The notes beneath the pieces were generated by a model, which was given only the letters and a program-made list of their open reading frames with translations, was not told the origin of the DNA and made no database searches. This document shows, one piece after another, positions 5,004-10,077 of a stretch of 10,077 nucleotides of DNA. Position 1 is the first letter of the stretch; every line of letters starts with the position of its first letter. This DNA is from CALVXC01 sp036636255 (GTDB lineage: Bacteria > Bacillota_I > Bacilli_A > RF39 > UBA660), in the NCBI GenBank assembly GCA_036636255.1, contig JAVWOV010000036.1, forward strand, positions 1-10,077. The letters run 5' to 3'. A program made the position numbers and the translations under genes.

Positions 5004-7350
5004 AAGTGCGGGCGGTATCGGATGGTTTGATTTTGGCAGTTTAACTTTAAATCCTGGTCAGTCTGCTACAGGACTAACCGGTACATTAAATGATGGAACA
5101 AAAGTTACTTTTGATATTAAATCAATAGCCACTTCAATTGTCCCATTTACCGCCAACTCAGTTCCTCGTCCATTTTCCTTTTTTGGAAATATTCAATATT
5201 CTGGAATACTTGGTAATGTTGCTTTAACAACACCATTACTTGCCAGTTATTCTAATAATAGTACCTTAGAAATTAGCAATATTGTTGTTAAAGATGTTAA
5301 TGGTAATATCATCACTAATTATACTGCAGTTATTGCTGATGCTGAAAGTACTAATAACTTTCCGCAATACACAGAACATTTAACTTTTACAACAACAGGA
5401 GGTCCTTGGAACTTATTAAGTACTATCGGTCCAAATCCCCCAACAATATCCGGTGTTGGTTCTACTAGTGTTACTATCACTGGTACCAACCAATCATCAC
5501 AAGCTGCATACGTATTAACTTCAACATCACCAAGTATGCTAACTCTAGAAACATTTGGTCGAGAAGCCGTAGCAATTGGTTTTGCAACAACACGCGTTAC
5601 CGTCAAAAAAAATATCGGAGCTAGAATTAACAGCGCCGATCAATTTAATTTAAATATTGCCGGCACTCCTAACAATCAAATATTTACAACTGGCTCTAGT
5701 AATGGTATCCAACCTTTATTTGCAACTATTTACGGTACTGCTGGTAATACTTATACCATTAATGAAGCAATGGCCCCTGGTTCTGTTAGTACATTAACAG
5801 ATTATACCATAGCAACATCTGCAACTAATCTTACCCCTGGTGGTCAAGTTCCCCCAACAGGTAATTTACCAATTAATGTTACCCCTCAACTAGGCGATAA
5901 CATTGTCTATACTATTACTAATGCTGCTCCGGAAAAATTCACCAAAACCGTTGATAAAGCTAATGCTATCCCTGGTGATATCCTAACTTATACCATTACT
6001 GGTACTAATCCTAATAATTTTGCAATTAATAATGTATTAGTAACTGATGCAACCCCAATTGGTACTACCTATGTTGGTAACTTATTAGTTAGTACACCTT
6101 ATACCGGTACTAATCCTAATAGTGGAATTACCCTTACAACGGTACCTGCTAATGGTACCGTTACTATTTCTTATCAAGTAAAAGTTAACACCAATAATCA
6201 AACTAATTTAATTAATAATGTAGCCACCGTAACTGGTCCAAGTGGTATACCAGCTAATACTAATATTGTAACAACTGCTATTAATAATGCCGACATTTCA
6301 TCACCTGGTAATTTCTTAAAAACCGTTGATAAAGCTAATGCTATTCCTGGTGATATCCTAACTTATACCTTAACTTTAAATAATACCGGTAACGCCTCAG
6401 CCAATAATGTGGTTTTAACCGATATCATCCCTACCGGAACCACCTATGTCAATGGCTCAGTTACCGCTACTTTACCTTTTACTGGTGACCCTAACAGTAC
6501 TATTAACCTTACAGCACCAATAGCCCCAACAACCACCGAAACAATTACGTTTAAAGTAAAAGTTAATAACGGTAACCCTATAACAAATCCACTACTAAAT
6601 AAAGCCGATGTCAAATATACTTTTACAGTTGATCCGAACAATCCTAATGGCGTTTCAAAAAACGGTACTAGTAATACCGTAACAACTAATGTTATAAATG
6701 CTAAAACAAATACCATTAAAACCGTTGATCAAACTATTTCATATATCGGTCAAATATTAACATATAATATTGCTATTACTAACACTGGTAATACCCCACT
6801 TAACAATGTAATTATTACTGATCAAGTACCAAATGGAACCATTTATATACCCGGATCTTTAACTGTAAATGTTCCCTTCACTGGTACACCATTAACAGGA
6901 ATTAATCTTACTAATGCCCTTATGCCTGGTACTACTGCAAGTATTTCATTTCAAGTTAAAGTAACATCCATGCCAAATCCTAATCCTATTAATAATAAAG
7001 CAATCGTTAATTATAAATACACCCTTGATCAAAATAATCCAAATGGTGCAAATGGTACCGATACTAGTAACATTGCTAATACATTAATTTTTAGAAATAA
7101 TTATCAACAACAAATTAATGATTTAATTGCATCAGTTGCTTTAGAACAAGCAGCCCTAGCATCAATTGCTAATTCCGAGGGTGCTAAAATACAACAAGCT
7201 ATTAAACTAGGTAATATATCTGCTAATGAATTAATGTGTATTAATAAAAGTGTTCAAGATATGTTAGATTCTATTAGTACTCTTGAAAATATTTTAAAAC
7301 AAAAGTTAAATATCGTTAATTGTCAAATTAATGGTTGTACTTGTTGTTAA
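4969..7350 (+). CDS. DUF11-repeat surface-type protein, array copy 1 (793 aa)
   Basis: ATG follows AAAGGAAG (4954-4961). Regions in order: leader MSFVYANPGSG...GGIGWFDFG (1-23); a Gly/Thr/Asn-rich beta-type head (24-198) that differs from copy 2; a segment starting GFATTRVTVKKNIGARINSADQF and running to about 320, resembling the DQF/prealbumin-like region found ahead of DUF11 domains; three DUF11 (TIGR01451-type) repeats near 324-437, 449-576 and 582-705, each opening with K-T-V-D; the helical module (716-782); and a Cys-rich end CQINGCTCC. Such repeats usually form stalks of secreted adhesins, yet there is no signal peptide, membrane helix or LPXTG motif. Deposition on spores by the mother cell or another non-classical route is inferred. 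Co-transcribed with 4675; a strong terminator follows. The gene looks less AT-rich than its neighbours. Confidence 0.93.
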   Translation: MSFVYANPGSGPSAGGIGWFDFGSLTLNPGQSATGLTGTLNDGTKVTFDIKSIATSIVPFTANSVPRPFSFFGNIQYSGILGNVALTTPLLASYSNNSTLEISNIVVKDVNGNIITNYTAVIADAESTNNFPQYTEHLTFTTTGGPWNLLSTIGPNPPTISGVGSTSVTITGTNQSSQAAYVLTSTSPSMLTLETFGREAVAIGFATTRVTVKKNIGARINSADQFNLNIAGTPNNQIFTTGSSNGIQPLFATIYGTAGNTYTINEAMAPGSVSTLTDYTIATSATNLTPGGQVPPTGNLPINVTPQLGDNIVYTITNAAPEKFTKTVDKANAIPGDILTYTITGTNPNNFAINNVLVTDATPIGTTYVGNLLVSTPYTGTNPNSGITLTTVPANGTVTISYQVKVNTNNQTNLINNVATVTGPSGIPANTNIVTTAINNADISSPGNFLKTVDKANAIPGDILTYTLTLNNTGNASANNVVLTDIIPTGTTYVNGSVTATLPFTGDPNSTINLTAPIAPTTTETITFKVKVNNGNPITNPLLNKADVKYTFTVDPNNPNGVSKNGTSNTVTTNVINAKTNTIKTVDQTISYIGQILTYNIAITNTGNTPLNNVIITDQVPNGTIYIPGSLTVNVPFTGTPLTGINLTNALMPGTTASISFQVKVTSMPNPNPINNKAIVNYKYTLDQNNPNGANGTDTSNIANTLIFRNNYQQQINDLIASVALEQAALASIANSEGAKIQQAIKLGNISANELMCINKSVQDMLDSISTLENILKQKLNIVNCQINGCTCC

Positions 7351-7356
7351 ATTTTT

Positions 7357-7391
7357 AAAAAATAACAAATTAATTTTTGTTATTTTTTTAT
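7357..7391 (+). terminator. Rho-independent terminator after array copy 1
   Basis: Stem AATAACAAA (7361-7369) / TTTGTTATT (7376-7384) with a 6-nt loop can extend outward by four A-T pairs and leads into a T run. It begins 6 nt after the stop codon, so each array gene beyond the first is probably its own transcription unit. Confidence 0.82.
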
Positions 7392-7440
7392 TTAAAGTTA
7401 ATTTATTTTTCCCTTGCTTTCGCACTTTTTTCTTTTAACA

Positions 7441-7474
7441 TTATTCATATAATATAATGAATAAATAATTATTC
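7441..7474 (+). promoter_or_regulatory. Promoter region with nested inverted repeats before array copy 2
   Basis: CATATAATATAAT (7446-7458) offers two overlapping TATAAT boxes and one CATAnnnTA box, the same CATATAATA found twice in the divergent region at 3529-3586. No consensus -35 lies 16-18 bp upstream. The box is embedded in an inverted repeat TTATTCAT (7441-7448) / ATGAATAA (7457-7464), and a third arm TTATTC (7469-7474) can pair with GAATAA (7459-7464). This could be an operator or alternative RNA hairpins. A start near 7460 would give a leader of about 50 nt. Confidence 0.4.
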
Positions 7475-7510
7475 ACAATATATCATATCAATTAGAAAGG
7501 AAGAATATAT

Positions 7511-9883
7511 ATGTCATTTGTTTATGCAAACCCCGGTTCCGGTCCCAGTGCGGGTGGTATCGGGTGGTTTGATTTTGGAAATTTAACTTTAAATCCTGGT
7601 GACATCATAAAAGGACTTACCGGTACATTAAACGATGGAACAACAGTTACATTTGATTTATCCGCACCATCTTCTTCAGCAATGGTTTTTAACGCCTTAG
7701 GGTCACCAGTAGCTGGTGTATTTGGATATGTTGGTTATACCGGAATTTTAGGCAACGTATTATTACAAAATAATCGTATCGGAACAACTGATCCAGGAAC
7801 TATTATGATAAGTAATATCATAGTTAAAGATATTAACGGTAATATAATCACTAATTATAAAACCCTTATTGCCGATGCTGAAAATACTAACATTGGTGAA
7901 TCTTGGAAATTTACAACAGATGGAGGTGTTTGGGATTTATTTACTACTATTGGTAATAATCCAACCACATTAACAGGTATTGGAACAACAACTGCTAATA
8001 TTATTGGAACAAATCAATTATTTACAGCCGATTATGTTTTAAGTACACTAGGGCCCAAAAATCTTACGCTTACAGCCGTTACTAATGGCGGACTTGAAGC
8101 CGTAGCAATTGGTTTTGCAACAACACGCGTTACCGTCAAAAAAAATATCGGAGCTAGAATTAACAGCGCCGATCAATTTAATTTAAATATTGCCGGCACT
8201 CCTAACAATCAAATATTTACAACTGGCTCTAGTAATGGTATCCAACCTTTATTTGCAACTATTTACGGTACTGCTGGTAATACTTATACCATTAATGAAG
8301 CAATGGCCCCTGGTTCTGTTAGTACATTAACAGATTATACCATAGCAACATCTGCAACTAATCTTACCCCTGGTGGTCAAGTTCCCCCAACAGGTAATTT
8401 ACCAATTAATGTTACCCCTCAACTAGGCGATAACATTGTCTATACTATTACTAATGCTGCTCCGGAAAAATTCACCAAAACCGTTGATAAAGCTAATGCT
8501 ATCCCTGGTGATATCCTAACTTATACCATTACTGGTACTAATCCTAATAATTTTGCAATTAATAATGTATTAGTAACTGATGCAACCCCAATTGGTACTA
8601 CCTATGTTGGTAACTTATTAGTTAGTACACCTTATACCGGTACTAATCCTAATAGTGGAATTACCCTTACAACGGTACCTGCTAATGGTACCGTTACTAT
8701 TTCTTATCAAGTAAAAGTTAACACCAATAATCAAACTAATTTAATTAATAATGTAGCCACCGTAACTGGTCCAAGTGGTATACCAGCTAATACTAATATT
8801 GTAACAACTGCTATTAATAATGCCGACATTTCATCACCTGGTAATTTCTTAAAAACCGTTGATAAAGCTAATGCTATTCCTGGTGATATCCTAACTTATA
8901 CCTTAACTTTAAATAATACCGGTAACGCCTCAGCCAATAATGTGGTTTTAACCGATATCATCCCTACCGGAACCACCTATGTCAATGGCTCAGTTACCGC
9001 TACTTTACCTTTTACTGGTGACCCTAACAGTACTATTAACCTTACAGCACCAATAGCCCCAACAACCACCGAAACAATTACGTTTAAAGTAAAAGTTAAT
9101 AACGGTAACCCTATAACAAATCCACTACTAAATAAAGCCGATGTCAAATATACTTTTACAGTTGATCCGAACAATCCTAATGGCGTTTCAAAAAACGGTA
9201 CTAGTAATACCGTAACAACTAATGTTATAAATGCTAAAACAAATACCATTAAAACCGTTGATCAAACTATTTCATATATCGGTCAAATATTAACATATAA
9301 TATTGCTATTACTAACACTGGTAATACCCCACTTAACAATGTAATTATTACTGATCAAGTACCAAATGGAACCATTTATATACCCGGATCTTTAACTGTA
9401 AATGTTCCCTTCACTGGTACACCATTAACAGGAATTAATCTTACTAATGCCCTTATGCCTGGTACTACTGCAAGTATTTCATTTCAAGTTAAAGTAACAT
9501 CCATGCCAAATCCTAATCCTATTAATAATAAAGCAATCGTTAATTATAAATACACCCTTGATCAAAATAATCCAAATGGTGCAAATGGTACCGATACTAG
9601 TAACATTGCTAATACATTAATTTTTAGAAATAATTATCAACAACAAATTAATGATTTAATTGCATCAGTTGCTTTAGAACAAGCAGCCCTAGCATCAATT
9701 GCTAATTCCGAGGGTGCTAAAATACAACAAGCTATTAAACTAGGTAATATATCTGCTAATGAATTAATGTGTATTAATAAAAGTGTTCAAGATATGTTAG
9801 ATTCTATTAGTACTCTTGAAAATATTTTAAAACAAAAGTTAAATATCGTTAATTGTCAAATTAATGGTTGTACTTGTTGTTAA
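7511..9883 (+). CDS. DUF11-repeat surface-type protein, array copy 2 (790 aa)
   Basis: Same architecture as copy 1, with the ribosome site AAAGGAAG just upstream. Leader residues 1-23 are identical, then S24 becomes N and the head (24-195) diverges to roughly half identity. Conserved islands remain: GLTGTLNDGT, GILGNV, ISNI-x-VKD-x-NGNIITNY, IADAE-x-TN, GTNQ. Divergence is strongest at about residues 50-75 and 88-95, as for loop-tip variation on a common fold. From E196 to the Cys-rich end the protein is identical to copy 1 (DQF/prealbumin-like region, three DUF11 repeats, helical module). No signal peptide, membrane helix or sorting motif is present. Unlike copy 1 it is not preceded by a small-module gene but by the repeated terminator-promoter spacer, so it may be expressed independently of copy 1. 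Confidence 0.93.
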   Translation: MSFVYANPGSGPSAGGIGWFDFGNLTLNPGDIIKGLTGTLNDGTTVTFDLSAPSSSAMVFNALGSPVAGVFGYVGYTGILGNVLLQNNRIGTTDPGTIMISNIIVKDINGNIITNYKTLIADAENTNIGESWKFTTDGGVWDLFTTIGNNPTTLTGIGTTTANIIGTNQLFTADYVLSTLGPKNLTLTAVTNGGLEAVAIGFATTRVTVKKNIGARINSADQFNLNIAGTPNNQIFTTGSSNGIQPLFATIYGTAGNTYTINEAMAPGSVSTLTDYTIATSATNLTPGGQVPPTGNLPINVTPQLGDNIVYTITNAAPEKFTKTVDKANAIPGDILTYTITGTNPNNFAINNVLVTDATPIGTTYVGNLLVSTPYTGTNPNSGITLTTVPANGTVTISYQVKVNTNNQTNLINNVATVTGPSGIPANTNIVTTAINNADISSPGNFLKTVDKANAIPGDILTYTLTLNNTGNASANNVVLTDIIPTGTTYVNGSVTATLPFTGDPNSTINLTAPIAPTTTETITFKVKVNNGNPITNPLLNKADVKYTFTVDPNNPNGVSKNGTSNTVTTNVINAKTNTIKTVDQTISYIGQILTYNIAITNTGNTPLNNVIITDQVPNGTIYIPGSLTVNVPFTGTPLTGINLTNALMPGTTASISFQVKVTSMPNPNPINNKAIVNYKYTLDQNNPNGANGTDTSNIANTLIFRNNYQQQINDLIASVALEQAALASIANSEGAKIQQAIKLGNISANELMCINKSVQDMLDSISTLENILKQKLNIVNCQINGCTCC

Positions 9884-9889
9884 ATTTTT

Positions 9890-9924
9890 AAAAAATAACA
9901 AATTAATTTTTGTTATTTTTTTAT
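9890..9924 (+). terminator. Rho-independent terminator after array copy 2
   Basis: Exact duplicate of the 7357-7391 hairpin: 9-bp AATAACAAA/TTTGTTATT stem with flanking A-T pairs and a T run, starting 6 nt after the stop of copy 2. Confidence 0.82.
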
Positions 9925-9973
9925 TTAAAGTTAATTTATTTTTCCCTTGCTTTCGCACTTTTTTCTTTTAACA

Positions 9974-10007
9974 TTATTCATATAATATAATGAATAAATA
10001 ATTATTC
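9974..10007 (+). promoter_or_regulatory. Promoter region with nested inverted repeats before array copy 3
   Basis: Exact duplicate of 7441-7474, with CATATAATA at 9979-9987 inside the TTATTCAT/ATGAATAA inverted repeat. It shows that the promoter travels with the duplicated unit. Confidence 0.4.
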
Positions 10008-10043
10008 ACAATATATCATATCAATTAGAAAGGAAGAATATAT

Positions 10044-10077
10044 ATGTCATTTGTTTATGCAAACCCCGGTTCCGGTC
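10044..10077 (+). CDS. Start of a third array gene (partial, 11 codons visible)
   Basis: After the same spacer and ribosome site (AAAGGAAG at 10029-10036), an ATG opens the sequence MSFVYANPGSG, identical to both complete copies, before the window ends. It is presumably another member of the array; whether its head differs from copies 1 and 2, and whether it is full length, cannot be seen. Confidence 0.85.
   Translation, partial: MSFVYANPGSG

Larger units (their letters stand above)
5563..7544 (+). repeat. Long direct repeat, copy 1 (at least 1982 bp)
   Basis: By eye this matches 8096-10077 base for base at a constant offset of 2533. It covers codons 199 to stop of copy 1, the 160-bp spacer with terminator and promoter, and the first 34 bases of the next gene. 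Identity at synonymous and non-coding positions implies very recent duplication or ongoing gene conversion. A script should confirm the absence of any mismatch. Confidence 0.93.
8096..10077 (+). repeat. Long direct repeat, copy 2 (at least 1982 bp, runs off window)
   Basis: Counterpart of 5563-7544 at an offset of 2533. It covers codons 196 to stop of array copy 2, the 160-bp spacer, and the start of a third gene. The repeat does not end within the window, so its true right boundary and the number of further copies are unknown. Confidence 0.93.

Noticed and set aside
5319..5606. Minus-strand open frame of 95 codons
   Set aside because: Antisense to the head of array copy 1 and absent as such from copy 2; explained by Thr/Asn-rich codons read backward.
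5944..6369. CRISPR-like array
   Set aside because: The internal repeats are in-frame protein repeats 375 bp apart, not short repeats with regular 30-40 bp spacers.
6444..6716. Minus-strand open frame of 90 codons, repeated at 8977-9249
   Set aside because: Looks like a hydrophobic membrane protein but is the reverse reading of Thr/Asn-rich DUF11 codons; it recurs only because the stalk is duplicated.
4948..10077. Transposon or insertion-sequence origin of the repeats
   Set aside because: No transposase, terminal inverted repeats or target duplications; the repeats are whole genes with their spacers, typical of recombination-driven tandem duplication.

Overview
The window is strongly AT-rich and uses the standard code (TGG for Trp, TGA not read through). 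Its genes have strong AAGGAGG-type ribosome sites, its terminators end in long T runs, and it holds a YqxD-type gene and a YhfW-type oxidoreductase. Together these suggest a low-GC Bacillota (Clostridia, Erysipelotrichia or a related Bacilli group). I cannot name a species.

Left part (1-2330), housekeeping. On the minus strand are the 5' portion of a YqxD/YaiI (UPF0178) gene, running off the window, and a tRNA-Lys(CTT) gene with its own promoter and terminator. On the plus strand is a YhfW-like gene (FAD-dependent oxidoreductase fused to a C-terminal Rieske [2Fe-2S] domain) split by an apparent one-base deletion near 1740, so it is either a recent pseudogene or a sequencing error. A hairpin at 2300-2319 separates it from the convergent gene that follows.

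Middle part (2336-4953), a cluster of unrecognised small and medium genes. A minus-strand gene (2336-3502; possible beta-propeller-like head, Cys-rich linker, helical tail) diverges from a small Cys-tailed protein gene (3616-3975). Between them lies a symmetric control region: a 12-bp perfect palindrome with a CATATAATA box exactly 14 bp to each side, facing outward. Next come two small proteins of 94 and 92 aa (4054-4338 and 4675-4953) made almost entirely of a helical module of about 65 residues. The same module ends the 2336-3502 protein and both large proteins downstream.

Right part (4948-10077), a tandem array of large DUF11-repeat proteins. Two complete genes (793 and 790 aa) and the first 34 bases of a third sit head to tail with a period of about 2.53 kb. 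Each protein has an invariant 23-residue leader (one substitution), a divergent N-terminal head of about 175 residues, and a constant remainder: a prealbumin-like region, three DUF11 repeats, the shared helical module and a Cys-rich tail. From residue 199/196 to the window end the two copies look identical base for base over 1982 bp, including the 160-bp spacer with terminator and promoter. This is a variable-head/constant-stalk array, well suited to expansion, contraction and head shuffling by homologous recombination.

Working hypothesis (inference): the proteins from 2336 onward form one extracellular or spore-surface assembly, with the helical module as a common docking or oligomerisation tag and the Cys-rich tails as cross-linking points. 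The large proteins carry adhesin-type domains but no signal peptide, transmembrane segment or LPXTG motif. That fits deposition on a forespore by the mother cell better than export and sorting to a cell wall. No sporulation gene is present in the window to prove this.
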